Source of the DNA: Flavipsychrobacter sp.
GTDB taxonomy: Bacteria > Bacteroidota > Bacteroidia > Chitinophagales > Chitinophagaceae
Length of the DNA: 64,000 nucleotides
Direction of reading: 5' to 3'
NCBI GenBank assembly: GCA_031292525.1
Contig: JARLGY010000019.1
Span: forward strand, 124,001 to 188,000
Made by a program: the position numbers and the translations under genes. Within the stretch, counting starts at the first letter, position 1, and each line of letters starts with the position of its first letter. Shown piece after piece: positions 55,372 to 64,000 of this stretch. The notes under the pieces are model-generated. The model did no database searches, was not told where the DNA came from, and saw only the letters and a program-made list of their open reading frames with translations.

Positions 55372-56703
55372 ATGGAAGAAGCAACGATTGCTGAAGATGT
55401 AGCAGATGCAACCCCGGCCTCTAAGCAATCGTTATTCCCTATCCTGTTGGTTAATTTTATTGGCACCCTTGGGTTTAGCGTTGTACTTCCTTTTTTGGTG
55501 GTCATTGTTTTAAAGCTCGGTGGTAATGAGATCGTGTATGGCATATTGGGGGCCACATATTCTTTCTTCCAGTTTATAGGCGCCCCCATACTGGGCTCAT
55601 GGTCAGATAAGTTTGGGCGTAAAAAGATACTTATACTCAGCTCAGCAGGCACTTTGGCCGGCTGGATAATATTTCTTTTCGCTTTGATATTGCCTATCCC
55701 CAAAGTCTCATACCCATTTTTAGGAGGCTTATTTATAATCAACATTCCACTCATCATTATCTTCCTGGCAAGGGCACTTGATGGTATTACCGGGGGCAAT
55801 ATCTCTGTCGCCAATGCTTACCTGGCAGACATTTCTACACATAAGGAACGCAAAAGAAATTTTGGCAAAATGTCTGCATCAGCCAACCTTGGGTTGATAT
55901 TCGGTCCTGTGCTTGCCGGGGTACTAGGAGCAACCATTTGGGGTAATCTTTTACCTGTAGCAGCTGCGGCATTTATATCTCTGATTTCCATTGTAGTTAT
56001 TGCTATCAAATTGAAGAATGTAGTGCCTGGAACGGTAACAGAAGTATTGGCGACTGATATCGTCAATAGAATACCTGCCCAAAGTCAAAAGGAATGTTAC
56101 CTGGTAAAAGATAGTGCCTCCCCACAAAAAGTATCGGTTTTCACCTTGCCTGATGTGAATTATTTCCTCGTACTTTACTTCCTCATTTTCCTGGCATTCA
56201 ACTTTTTTTATGTTGCATTCCCTGTTTTTGTAGCACAGCAATTGCACTGGTCGGTACTGCAAATAGGTATTTTCTTTTCCGTGTTAAGCGGGCTGCTGGT
56301 GCTGGTGCAAGGTCCCGTGCTTACAATACTATCTAATAAGTTTTCATCTTCAGTCCTTGTTATAGCAGGTTGTTTATTGCTTGCTGTGGGTTTTGCTTTG
56401 TTTATGAGCAGCAGAGATGTGATCATTTATGCCGGCGCATTCTTTTTTGCATTGGGTAATGGCTTGATGTGGCCATCGTTTCAGGCTATATTGTCTAATA
56501 TTGTAGCAGATAAATACCAAGGCGTAGTACAAGGCTATGCAAGCAGCGCGGGTAGCCTGGCAAGCATAATAGGTTTACTATCAGGCGCTTTTTTATATAA
56601 AAGTATGGGGGTGAATATTTTTTTAATTGCAACAGTATTGATGGTGCTCATAGCTATAAGCTCGTACCATATGATAGTTATAGAACAAAAAAACAACGAA
56701 TAA
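55372..56703 (+). CDS. MFS drug/metabolite exporter (TetA-like)
   Basis: A 443-residue protein with about 12 helices and the DHA1-type signature: GSWSDKFGRKKILI (loop 2-3), ARALDGITGGNISVANAYLAD (TM5 motif C region). It resembles TetA/multidrug exporters. A loop of about 60 residues separates the two halves. It is followed 4 bp later by the DUF5996 gene, so the two are an operon. Confidence 0.88.
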   Translation: MEEATIAEDVADATPASKQSLFPILLVNFIGTLGFSVVLPFLVVIVLKLGGNEIVYGILGATYSFFQFIGAPILGSWSDKFGRKKILILSSAGTLAGWIIFLFALILPIPKVSYPFLGGLFIINIPLIIIFLARALDGITGGNISVANAYLADISTHKERKRNFGKMSASANLGLIFGPVLAGVLGATIWGNLLPVAAAAFISLISIVVIAIKLKNVVPGTVTEVLATDIVNRIPAQSQKECYLVKDSASPQKVSVFTLPDVNYFLVLYFLIFLAFNFFYVAFPVFVAQQLHWSVLQIGIFFSVLSGLLVLVQGPVLTILSNKFSSSVLVIAGCLLLAVGFALFMSSRDVIIYAGAFFFALGNGLMWPSFQAILSNIVADKYQGVVQGYASSAGSLASIIGLLSGAFLYKSMGVNIFLIATVLMVLIAISSYHMIVIEQKNNE

Positions 56704-56707
56704 AATT

Positions 56708-57640
56708 ATGGAACATAAACCTAGCCAATGGCCTGAATTAAAGTATGACGCTTTACAAGACACGATTACAACAGTACACCTATGGACACAAATAGTTGGT
56801 AAGGTACGGATGGTAAAAATGCCATGGCTCAACCACTCCTGGCATGTATCTCTGTATGTTTCCTCCCGAGGTTTAACAACAGGCAGCGTTCCTTACGAAG
56901 GCGGGATTTTCCAGATCGAGTTTGATTTTAACCAACATTTATTGTTACTCAGTACCAGCCAGGGTAGTAACGCAGAAATGAAACTTTATCCACGTTCAGT
57001 TGCATCATTTTATAAAGAGCTTTTTGAAAAACTGCACACATTAGGTGTAGCCGTGCAGATATATGCAAGACCTAACGAGATAGACCCCGCCATACCTTTT
57101 GAAGAAGATGAGATACACCAGCATTACAACAAAGAACAAATGCATGCCTTGTGGCAAACACTTGTGCATGTGGATACTGTACTGAAACGCTTCAGGGCAA
57201 GATTTACAGGCAAGAGCAGCCCGGTGCATTTCTTCTGGGGCGGATTTGATCTTGCAGTGACCCGTTTTTCTGGACGGGAGGCTCCAATACATCCTGGCGG
57301 TATGCCCAACATGCCGCTGAAGGTAATGCAGGAAGCCTATTCGCATGAGGTATGCAGCGCAGGTTTCTGGCCGGGTAGTCCGGCATTCCCCAAACCTGTT
57401 TTTTATGCGTATTGCTACCCTACTCCAGATGCCTTCAGCCAACAGCCCATATTGCCTAAAGAAGCTTTTTACAGTAATGAAATGGGAGAGTTTTTTCTTC
57501 CTTATGACGTTGTAAGGCTATCAGAAAATCCGGAAGAGACACTCATGCAATTTCTGCAATCCACTTACGAAGCTGCGGCTACTACTGGGAATTGGGATAG
57601 AGAAGCTTTGGATTTTACCTATTTTGAAGTGAATAACTAA
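56708..57640 (+). CDS. DUF5996-family protein
   Basis: A 310-residue cytosolic protein beginning with SQWPELKYDALQDTITTVHL and containing WLNHSWHVSLYVSSRGLTTG, HFFWGGFDLAVTRFSG and EAYSHEVCSAGFWPG. These match the DUF5996 family. The function is unknown. It lies 4 bp behind the exporter gene. Confidence 0.9.
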   Translation: MEHKPSQWPELKYDALQDTITTVHLWTQIVGKVRMVKMPWLNHSWHVSLYVSSRGLTTGSVPYEGGIFQIEFDFNQHLLLLSTSQGSNAEMKLYPRSVASFYKELFEKLHTLGVAVQIYARPNEIDPAIPFEEDEIHQHYNKEQMHALWQTLVHVDTVLKRFRARFTGKSSPVHFFWGGFDLAVTRFSGREAPIHPGGMPNMPLKVMQEAYSHEVCSAGFWPGSPAFPKPVFYAYCYPTPDAFSQQPILPKEAFYSNEMGEFFLPYDVVRLSENPEETLMQFLQSTYEAAATTGNWDREALDFTYFEVNN

Positions 57641-57697
57641 ATACGAAAGCGGTGCCACGTAAAAAGCCTGGCACTGCTTATTGTTACCCCATTTTTG

Positions 57698-58261
57698 CTA
57701 CCCCAACTTTTCAATGATATTGTCAGTATCACCTACCTCCCCTACCCTAGGAAAGATATATTTCAGGCTATGTTCATGAGCATCAGCAAACATGTCTGTT
57801 ATAGCATCTTTTGCAATAGCAATGTTATACCCACGCTCAAAAGCGCCCCTGGCTGTACCTTCTACACCAATACTGGTTGCTATGCCTGCTAGCACTATAC
57901 CTGTTACTCCTCTTTTTTGCAGTTCTTCATGCAATTCGGTATCATAAAATGCCCCCCAAGTGCGCTTGGTTATAAATATATCGCCTGGTTCCGTTTTTAT
58001 TTGCGGCACTATCTCAAACCATTCAGCAGGCAATTCGCCACCTGCAGGTTGCTTTGCATCTTTCCTTGTTTTTGACCCAGCAGAACCGGCAGGGTTTACA
58101 TTTACAATAACAATTGGCAAACCTGCTTTACGGAAAGCCGCAACAAGTTTTACCGCATTAGCTACTATTTCGTGAGCAGGTTTTGCCAAAGGCAAGTTTA
58201 CAATTCCATTTTGCAGGTCTATAAGTACAAGTGCTGTGTTTTTGTCTAAAGTGGTTATCAT
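57698..58261 (-). CDS. isochorismatase-like protein lacking the nucleophilic cysteine
   Basis: A 187-residue protein of the isochorismatase-like hydrolase fold. The catalytic Asp (LIDLQNG, D15) and Lys (ITKRTWGAF, K99) are present, but the Cys position in the GIATSxxV loop is Gly (GIATSIGVEGTARGAF, G132). It belongs to a common subgroup with TSIGV and may be an isochorismatase-type enzyme using water, or not a hydrolase. It is the last gene of a minus-strand unit with the MFS exporter and MarR. Confidence 0.88.
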   Translation of the reverse strand: MITTLDKNTALVLIDLQNGIVNLPLAKPAHEIVANAVKLVAAFRKAGLPIVIVNVNPAGSAGSKTRKDAKQPAGGELPAEWFEIVPQIKTEPGDIFITKRTWGAFYDTELHEELQKRGVTGIVLAGIATSIGVEGTARGAFERGYNIAIAKDAITDMFADAHEHSLKYIFPRVGEVGDTDNIIEKLG

Positions 58262-58290
58262 TTTATGGCTTTGATCTGTTTAATTATTGT

Positions 58291-59559
58291 TTATGCTTGT
58301 ACTGCCACCTCTATTGTTGGTACAGGTATTTCAGGAGTTCCCTGTTCTTTCATTTTCCTATTCTTTCTTAGAAAACGCAGATGAAGCACGCCTATTAACA
58401 AAGCTATCAGCCCCTCTGCCAGTACTGTGTTCTCTACACCTATATGTTGTGATACTAATCCAATGACCAATCCACCTAGGGGTTGCATGCCAAAGAAAGC
58501 CATAGCGTAGATGCTGATGACACGTCCACGCATAGCTGGGTCAACAGTAGTTTGTATCAGCGTATTGCTGATGGTTATCTGCGACATCATGCCGAAAGCA
58601 GCAATAGTAGCAAAGAGCAGTGCAAGCGGATAATAAGTAGTGTGTGAAAACAATACCAGCCCCACTCCAAACACAAAAGTATTTATAGCCAATATTTTAG
58701 CAAGATTGCGACCTGGTCGCAAAGAAGCCAGGAATATAGCACCCGAGAATGCACCTAAACCTATAGCACTATCTATGACACCAAACGTAGAAGCCGTACC
58801 ATGAAAAATATCTTTTGCATACACGGGGATAAGTGTACTGAATGGAAGCACCAGCAGGCTGATCAGCGCCAACATGCCTAACACAAAGCCTATTGAGGGT
58901 GTATTTTTTACGTATACCAGCCCTTCCTTTAACTGTCCCGCTACATTCATTGTGCGCGGCTTACGTACATACTTGGGCAACTTCATCATAAACAACGAAA
59001 TGATCACAGCTACAAAACTGAGTGCATTCAAGCCGAAGCAAACGTCGTCGCCTAATTTTTCTATTGCAAGACCCGCCAGTGCCGGTCCTATAAGCCGCGA
59101 CAGGTTTACCATTGATGAATTGAGGGCCAATGCATTAGGCAGATCTTTCTTATCATCTACCATATCATATACCAGGCTTTGGCGCGCAGGGACATCAAAT
59201 GCATTAATGATACCCAACACCACACTTAGCGTAAGTATCTCCCATACCTGATAGTGTTTAAAAAAGATAAGTATGGTGAGTAATACAGCTTGTATCATTG
59301 ATGCAAACTGGGTAAGCAACAATAACTGGTATCTATCGTAACGATCCGCTGCTACTCCGCCCATGAATGACAGTACAAATGAAGGAAACATTGTGGCAAA
59401 CAAAGTGACCCCAAGCATGAACTTGGAATGCGTGAGCGAATAAATTACCCAGCTCACTGCGGTTTTCTGCATCCAGGTGCCTATCAGAGATATGGATTGA
59501 CCTGCAAAATATAACCTGTAATTGTGACTCTTAAACGCACTGAATGTACTGATTCTCAT
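58291..59559 (-). CDS. MFS transporter (EntS-like exporter)
   Basis: A 422-residue protein with about 12 helices: FAGQSISLIGTWMQKTAVSWVIYSL and MGGVAADRYDRYQLLL (loop 2-3) are typical of the MFS_3/EntS group. It is probably an efflux pump. It lies 35 bp downstream of MarR and 29 bp before the isochorismatase-like gene, in the familiar marR-efflux arrangement. Confidence 0.88.
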   Translation of the reverse strand: MRISTFSAFKSHNYRLYFAGQSISLIGTWMQKTAVSWVIYSLTHSKFMLGVTLFATMFPSFVLSFMGGVAADRYDRYQLLLLTQFASMIQAVLLTILIFFKHYQVWEILTLSVVLGIINAFDVPARQSLVYDMVDDKKDLPNALALNSSMVNLSRLIGPALAGLAIEKLGDDVCFGLNALSFVAVIISLFMMKLPKYVRKPRTMNVAGQLKEGLVYVKNTPSIGFVLGMLALISLLVLPFSTLIPVYAKDIFHGTASTFGVIDSAIGLGAFSGAIFLASLRPGRNLAKILAINTFVFGVGLVLFSHTTYYPLALLFATIAAFGMMSQITISNTLIQTTVDPAMRGRVISIYAMAFFGMQPLGGLVIGLVSQHIGVENTVLAEGLIALLIGVLHLRFLRKNRKMKEQGTPEIPVPTIEVAVQA

Positions 59560-59594
59560 TACTACCCTTTTTCTTTAGTCAATCATCATTCTAT

Positions 59595-60035
59595 TTAATC
59601 AAAATCTACCAGCTTAGTCAATAGTGCAATCGCCTGGCGCAAAGCTTCCATTTCTGCTGCATTACACGTTTGTGCTAATGCCTTATTCAGCCATTCATCG
59701 CGATCGTTCCGAACTTTGATTAAAATATCCTGCCCGGCCTGCGACAAGGAGATTATAGTTTTACGCTTGTCTGTTTCGGAAGCGGTGCGTGTAATAAAAC
59801 CTAATTCATCCAAATGATTCAGTACTTGAGACATAGACTGCGTGGTTATCTTTTCCATTGCAGCAAGCTCACTTGGCAACAGTTGCTTATGCTGATCTAG
59901 CGATACTATTGTTGATCGTTCTGTTTGTGACAACATTCCCGAAGTAGCCCCCTGGTTACGTATTTTCTTTACCAGGCGCATAATTACAATTCTAAGGTCT
60001 GAGGCTAAATGGTTATCTTTTACGTGTTGACTCAT
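59595..60035 (-). CDS. MarR-family regulator
   Basis: A 146-residue winged-helix protein: LLPSELAAMEKITTQSMSQVLNHLDELGFITR (in parts) is the recognition helix and wing, with SETDKRKTIISLSQAGQDIL. It probably represses the downstream MFS exporter and is relieved by a small ligand. A dyad just upstream of its start (60047-60060) is a likely operator. Confidence 0.93.
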   Translation of the reverse strand: MSQHVKDNHLASDLRIVIMRLVKKIRNQGATSGMLSQTERSTIVSLDQHKQLLPSELAAMEKITTQSMSQVLNHLDELGFITRTASETDKRKTIISLSQAGQDILIKVRNDRDEWLNKALAQTCNAAEMEALRQAIALLTKLVDFD

Positions 60036-60046
60036 TTTATGTAAGC

Positions 60047-60060
60047 AAACTTGTAAGTTT
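60047..60060. promoter_or_regulatory. candidate MarR operator
   Basis: AAACTT-GT-AAGTTT is a perfect dyad 12 bp upstream of the marR-type ATG on the minus strand, overlapping a -7-like CAAGTTTG. This fits autorepression. Confidence 0.6.
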
Positions 60061-60221
60061 ACCTAACAAAATTAAGGATAAATTTTTCCGTGGTAAAATA
60101 TATACCAACGATCGGAATTGTTTTAACAGAGATTAAACACAATTAGGTATTTACCTTCAAGAAAGTAGGAAGTGAAAATCAAGGGTGTAAATATGTGACT
60201 TCGGCGGCTATTTTCTAATCA

Positions 60222-61958
60222 CTATTCTTTTACCATCTTTAGTACTTGTTGCTGACCTGCAGAAACAACATGCAAAATATAAACTCCTGAAGATAGGCTA
60301 CCGGGTATTTGCAAAGAAACATGAGTAGCCTGTTCCTGATAAAAAGTCTGCGTACTAGAAAAAATTTTCTTTCCGCTCAGGTCTGTAAGAATAAAATCAA
60401 CATCACTTTTAAATGGTGCTTTTACTATGAGGTGTATAGCATTTGAAAAAGGGTTTTCTGCCAGTACCCATGTTTGCGTTGTAGGTGTATTGTGCAATTC
60501 TGAAACACCTAACGCCTGTTGCAATGCCTTCCTGAAATCCGGTACTCCATATCCTATCTGCGGGCCTGGATTACTATGATGATCTGCACTCTGGCTTATT
60601 AATTTACGTATAGTATATGGAGATGTACTGTTACCCGCAGCTTGCCAAAGGCATGCTGCCCAACCCGCCAATTGCGGTGTAGAAAAGGATGTGCCATCTT
60701 GTTTACCTATTATTCCTCCGGGATAAAACATAGCGGCAGATACGCCCAGCAAACAAACGTCTGGCTTTACCTGCCCTGCGGCATTAGGTCCATAACCGCT
60801 AAAAGCAGCACTAGTGCCATTCATGCTCACAGCCCCTACAGTTATAGCGCTATCTGCGTCACCTGGTGTCAATATATAATTACCCCACCCGGGTACACCT
60901 GTGCCTTCATTTCCGGCCGATGCAACATATAGCATACCTTTTTTTGTAGCCATGTTTGCCGCCCGGGCTGCTATTGTACTCTTACCATCAAAGTCAGTGG
61001 AAAAATTGAAACCCGGGAAAAAGCAATCCGGATCATTCGCGGTACCTTCAAATAGATCGAACCCAAGAGAAACAGAAATCACGTCGGCTCCTACACTATC
61101 TGCTCTTTCGGTTGCAGCTACAAGATTATCCAGTAATAGAGGTTCTTCGTTATCGTCTTGTGCAATATACAATGCATACTGTGCATGAGGGGCACTGCCT
61201 ATATACCCGGTATCACTGCCTACTCCACCAGGCATATTACCTGCCATAGTAGATAATGATCCTAACCCATGCGGACTATAACCAAATACAAATCCTGTAT
61301 CTAAAACAAAGTTGTGCGTATCAACAAAACCGCCTGCCATCCTTACACTGTCAAATCCGGGATGCGTGTCTGCTTCCTGGAAGCCCGCATCAATAACAGC
61401 GATTAGCTCCCCCTCTCCCTTATAACCATTATCGTGTAGATAATCGCCGTTTACCAATAAAGTTTGAGTATATGCCTGTCCATATTCCCAGGAGTTGCCG
61501 GTAGTCTTTGCAAGTAACATTTGAGGTTGACTTGTGTTGGCTGAAGGGTGAGGTACTTTATTATGCAAACCATGAGTATAGCAACCCACCAACCTTACAT
61601 CTGTAATATAAGGCAGCGTACGCAATGGGGCTATTGCATTAGTATCTCTCACTAACACCACACACATATTCAGCCATTTACTGGTTTCATGAAACACACC
61701 ACCTGTAATGGTAAGAACGCTATCAATATATATTGGAGACACAGGCACGTCTGTACTATCAATAGCAATACCTTGTGTTGCTCGCCTGTTGAGCGCCCTT
61801 GCAGAAAGAAATGCAGAAGGATTAGTTATTGATAAGCTACCTTTTTTGTCAGCAAAAGACACCTGGTATGCATACTGTTGGGCACTACCAGTTATACTTA
61901 ATAATACCCCGATAAAAAACAGCAACAATCTTTGATAAGGCATGTGACGAGGTTTCAA
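60222..61958 (-). CDS. T9SS-exported subtilisin-family (S8) serine protease
   Basis: A 578-residue protein with a signal peptide (about 1-25, ending SAQQ), a propeptide-like region and an S8 catalytic domain. The catalytic Asp is in AVIDAGF, the His in HGLGSLSTMAG and the Ser in GTSFSTPQLAGW. A T9SS type A domain closes the protein (VDFILTDLSGKKIF...SGVYILHVVSAG...KMVKE). It should degrade extracellular protein. It is a clear paralogue of the next gene (62039) and both are on the minus strand, 80 bp apart. Confidence 0.94.
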   Translation of the reverse strand: MKPRHMPYQRLLLFFIGVLLSITGSAQQYAYQVSFADKKGSLSITNPSAFLSARALNRRATQGIAIDSTDVPVSPIYIDSVLTITGGVFHETSKWLNMCVVLVRDTNAIAPLRTLPYITDVRLVGCYTHGLHNKVPHPSANTSQPQMLLAKTTGNSWEYGQAYTQTLLVNGDYLHDNGYKGEGELIAVIDAGFQEADTHPGFDSVRMAGGFVDTHNFVLDTGFVFGYSPHGLGSLSTMAGNMPGGVGSDTGYIGSAPHAQYALYIAQDDNEEPLLLDNLVAATERADSVGADVISVSLGFDLFEGTANDPDCFFPGFNFSTDFDGKSTIAARAANMATKKGMLYVASAGNEGTGVPGWGNYILTPGDADSAITVGAVSMNGTSAAFSGYGPNAAGQVKPDVCLLGVSAAMFYPGGIIGKQDGTSFSTPQLAGWAACLWQAAGNSTSPYTIRKLISQSADHHSNPGPQIGYGVPDFRKALQQALGVSELHNTPTTQTWVLAENPFSNAIHLIVKAPFKSDVDFILTDLSGKKIFSSTQTFYQEQATHVSLQIPGSLSSGVYILHVVSAGQQQVLKMVKE

Positions 61959-62038
61959 TAAAATTACTGATAAATATATACTACAACAAATAGATGAAAC
62001 ACATGTACGTTAACCGAGAAAGGATGAAAAAAGTGGGG

Positions 62039-63763
62039 TTATTCTTTCACCATCTTTATCACCTGCTGCTGTGTGGAGGAAATAGCATGCAAAATGTAAA
62101 TACCGGCGGGCAAACTCCCTGGCACAGGTAATGAAATACGTGGATTCCAGCCGGGGTAGAAAGTTTTCGTGGTGGTAATTATTTTCTTTCCGCTAAGGTC
62201 TGTGAGTAAAAAATCAACATCACTTTTTGTCTGCACTTTCACTGCCAAACCTATAGTATTAGTAAAGGGATTACCTTCGGCAATCACCCATACAGATGAT
62301 GCAGATGATGAATTTGGCGTATCCTTTACATCCAGGATCTGGAAGGCCTTCTGGAAATCAGGAACACCATAGCCAATTTGCGGACCAACATTTGTGTAAT
62401 GATCTGCACTGCGATTGATAGCATTGCGGATCATATAAGGTGTAGCAGCACTACCTGCAGCTTGCCAGAGACAGGCAGCCCATCCAGCAAGTTGCGGAGT
62501 AGAGAAGGATGTTCCATCTTCTTTCACAACAAGACCTCCTGAGTGGAAAACAGATGTTGCAACGCCCAACAGGCATACATCGGGTTTCACCTGCCCGGCA
62601 GCATTGGGACCATAACCGCTAAACGATGGATTTATTCCAGTCAAATCCACTGCGCCTACAGTAATAGCGCTGTCTGCATCGCCAGGAGTTAATATGTAGT
62701 GCCCCCAGCCAGGAACGCCGTCACCTTCATTACCAGCTGATGCTACAAACAACATTCCTTTCTTTGTAGCAAAGTTTGCTGCCCTTGCAGTTATGGTACT
62801 TTTACCATCAAAGTCTGTTGAGAAATTAAAATTGTAATCTACGTCATCAAACGTATCATAGCCTAACGACACAGAAACCACATCGGCACCAATACTATCT
62901 GCCCGTTCTGTACCAGCTACCAGGTTATCCAGTTCTATCGGTTGTTCGCTGTTATCATCTTCGGTAACATAAATTGCATATTGTGCAAGAGGGGCACTGC
63001 CCACATAGCCCGTATCGCTACCTACCCCTCCCGGTTTATAACCTGCAATTGTTGATAAAGAGCTTAACCCATGGGTATCGTAATCAAATACATAACTGGT
63101 ATCTAAAGTAAAGTTATAAGCATCTACAAAACCTCCGGCATACACGAGGCTGTCAAAACCGGGATGCAAATTGGTTGTGGAGTGTACATCTGCATCTATA
63201 AATCCAGCATCTAATACTGCTATTAGTTTTCCCTGGCCCTGGTAGCCATTACCATGCAGATAATCACCATTAACAAGAGCTGTTTGTGGATATGTTTGGC
63301 CGTAATAAGATGAATTAGGTGTGAATGTAGTAAGCTGACCTTGTGCTGTAACAGGACTATACTGTGACCCGCTACTCTTATAATGAAGGAATGTACTATA
63401 GAATGCTACTTGTTTTACCCCAGTTATAAATGGTTTGGAACGCAACGCAGGAATACTACTAGTATCTGTCACTAGTATCACACACATGTTCAACCACTTA
63501 CTAGTCAAATGCAAAATTCCGCTGGTTGCAGTAAGTACACTATCCAGGTAAAGCGGAGAAACGGGCACATCAGTACTATCAATTGCTATTCCCTGGGCAG
63601 CGCGACGATTGAGCGCACGGGTTGAGAGAAACAATGACGGTGTGGTGACTGACGGGCTACCTTTTTTATCAGTAAAAGATACTTGGTAGGCATACTGTTG
63701 CGCAGTAGCAGTTACTCCCAATAGTATTGCGACAAACAAACAAAACACGCTCCGGGAGCACAT
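62039..63763 (-). CDS. T9SS-exported subtilisin-family (S8) serine protease, paralogue
   Basis: A 574-residue protein with the same layout as the preceding protease: signal peptide ending ATAQQ, Asp in AVLDAGF, His in HGLSSLSTIAG, Ser in GTSFSTPQLAGW and a T9SS type A domain (LLTDLSGKKII...PAGIYILHAISS). The segments around PSFLSTRALNRRAAQGIAIDS are nearly identical between the two, whereas the insert DADVHSTTNLHPGFD has extra residues here. This is a tandem duplication that has since diverged moderately. Confidence 0.94.
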   Translation of the reverse strand: MCSRSVFCLFVAILLGVTATAQQYAYQVSFTDKKGSPSVTTPSLFLSTRALNRRAAQGIAIDSTDVPVSPLYLDSVLTATSGILHLTSKWLNMCVILVTDTSSIPALRSKPFITGVKQVAFYSTFLHYKSSGSQYSPVTAQGQLTTFTPNSSYYGQTYPQTALVNGDYLHGNGYQGQGKLIAVLDAGFIDADVHSTTNLHPGFDSLVYAGGFVDAYNFTLDTSYVFDYDTHGLSSLSTIAGYKPGGVGSDTGYVGSAPLAQYAIYVTEDDNSEQPIELDNLVAGTERADSIGADVVSVSLGYDTFDDVDYNFNFSTDFDGKSTITARAANFATKKGMLFVASAGNEGDGVPGWGHYILTPGDADSAITVGAVDLTGINPSFSGYGPNAAGQVKPDVCLLGVATSVFHSGGLVVKEDGTSFSTPQLAGWAACLWQAAGSAATPYMIRNAINRSADHYTNVGPQIGYGVPDFQKAFQILDVKDTPNSSSASSVWVIAEGNPFTNTIGLAVKVQTKSDVDFLLTDLSGKKIITTTKTFYPGWNPRISLPVPGSLPAGIYILHAISSTQQQVIKMVKE

Positions 63764-63792
63764 ACCAATTGCTTTAACTAAAGATACACAAA

Positions 63793-64000
63793 TTAATTAT
63801 GATCTATAGCCTGCATCACCAATGTATAGCCGCCAACACAATTGCCTTTTTTAGCACTGTAGGTGAGATACTTTGTTTCGCGGTATATGAGACCTACATT
63901 ATAAGCATATACTTCCTTAGCATAGCTCTGCAAACTATATGGCACCGCATCTGAATTGGAACCGGTATTGCTGATAGTTTCATTATTTTCCAGAACTGTT
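63793..64000 (-). CDS. C-terminal part of an unknown protein (5' end outside the window)
   Basis: An open frame of 69 codons from the window edge to TAA at 63793-63795. It reads TVLENNETISNTG, then VPYSLQSYAKEVYAYNVGLIYRE in parts, and ends GNCVGGYTLVMQAIDHN. The YAKxxGLIYRE...IDHN pattern is common at the C-terminus of small Bacteroidota lipoproteins of unknown function. The start, and hence any signal peptide, is not visible. It lies about 30 bp upstream of the second protease on the same strand. Confidence 0.7.
   Translation of the reverse strand, partial: TVLENNETISNTGSNSDAVPYSLQSYAKEVYAYNVGLIYRETKYLTYSAKKGNCVGGYTLVMQAIDHN

Overview
The window looks like a chromosomal segment of a Bacteroidota bacterium, most likely in or near Chitinophagaceae. 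Several secreted proteins end in type IX secretion (T9SS type A) sorting domains. There is a large TonB-dependent receptor with a carboxypeptidase-like N-terminal extension. Clear promoters have the Bacteroidota form TTG...TAnnTTTG, and Shine-Dalgarno sequences are largely absent. I see no prophage, insertion sequence, CRISPR array or integron. The segment carries housekeeping genes mixed with transporters and surface proteins.

Layout. 1-7141: the end of a T9SS cargo protein, then a long minus-strand block (thioredoxin-like protein, MFS permease, DedA protein, dicarboxylate symporter, PLP enzyme, era). 7196-8392: an initiator tRNA with its own promoter and terminator, and an outer-membrane protein. 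8447-20919: a large potassium-uptake (Kdp) locus. 21201-27061: a TonB-dependent receptor, a beta-helix lipoprotein and a secreted endonuclease/phosphatase-family protein. 27070-31777 (minus): a DoxX-like membrane protein, RNase P RNA, plsX-rpmF-yceD and a DUF58 protein. 32064-36647: a small lipoprotein, a MauE-thioredoxin fusion, an RluA-family pseudouridine synthase, tatA, a lytic transglycosylase and rpsT. 36749-39058: a BlaI/BlaR1-type pair with two operator dyads. 39154-45809: small proteins, a PhnA-like gene interrupted by TGA, an outer-membrane protein, an RsmB/NOP-type methyltransferase, odhB, a fatty-acid desaturase, DUF6629 and an RRM protein. 45840-60060: AraC/SDR, an ECF sigma operon, three MFS exporters, an ABC permease, a phosphoribosyltransferase, isoaspartyl peptidase, alcohol dehydrogenase, a VOC protein, DUF5996, an isochorismatase-like protein and MarR. 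60222-64000: two tandem paralogous T9SS-exported subtilases and the end of one more gene.

The most interesting part is the Kdp locus. The structural genes kdpF-A-B-C are ordinary, but the usual KdpD/KdpE pair is replaced. The sensor is split into an N-terminal-only KdpD and a separate membrane histidine kinase. The response regulator is an NtrC-type sigma-54 activator with an intact GAFTGA loop, encoded at the other end of the locus. A good sigma-54 -24/-12 element lies 25 bp upstream of the first gene of the kdp run, about 110 bp downstream of a palindrome. That palindrome's core, TCATTTTGA, recurs in the other non-coding regulatory stretches of the locus. The run also contains a DUF7674-like protein, a 27-residue single-pass membrane peptide, an unknown secreted protein, a YnfA protein and a porin. 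Together these suggest a coordinated outer- and inner-membrane K+ scavenging system under sigma-54 control.

Another notable item is a PhnA-like gene at 39873-40091 whose frame is interrupted by a single TGA where relatives typically have cysteine. All functional assignments come from motif reading and family recognition; no database search was possible.
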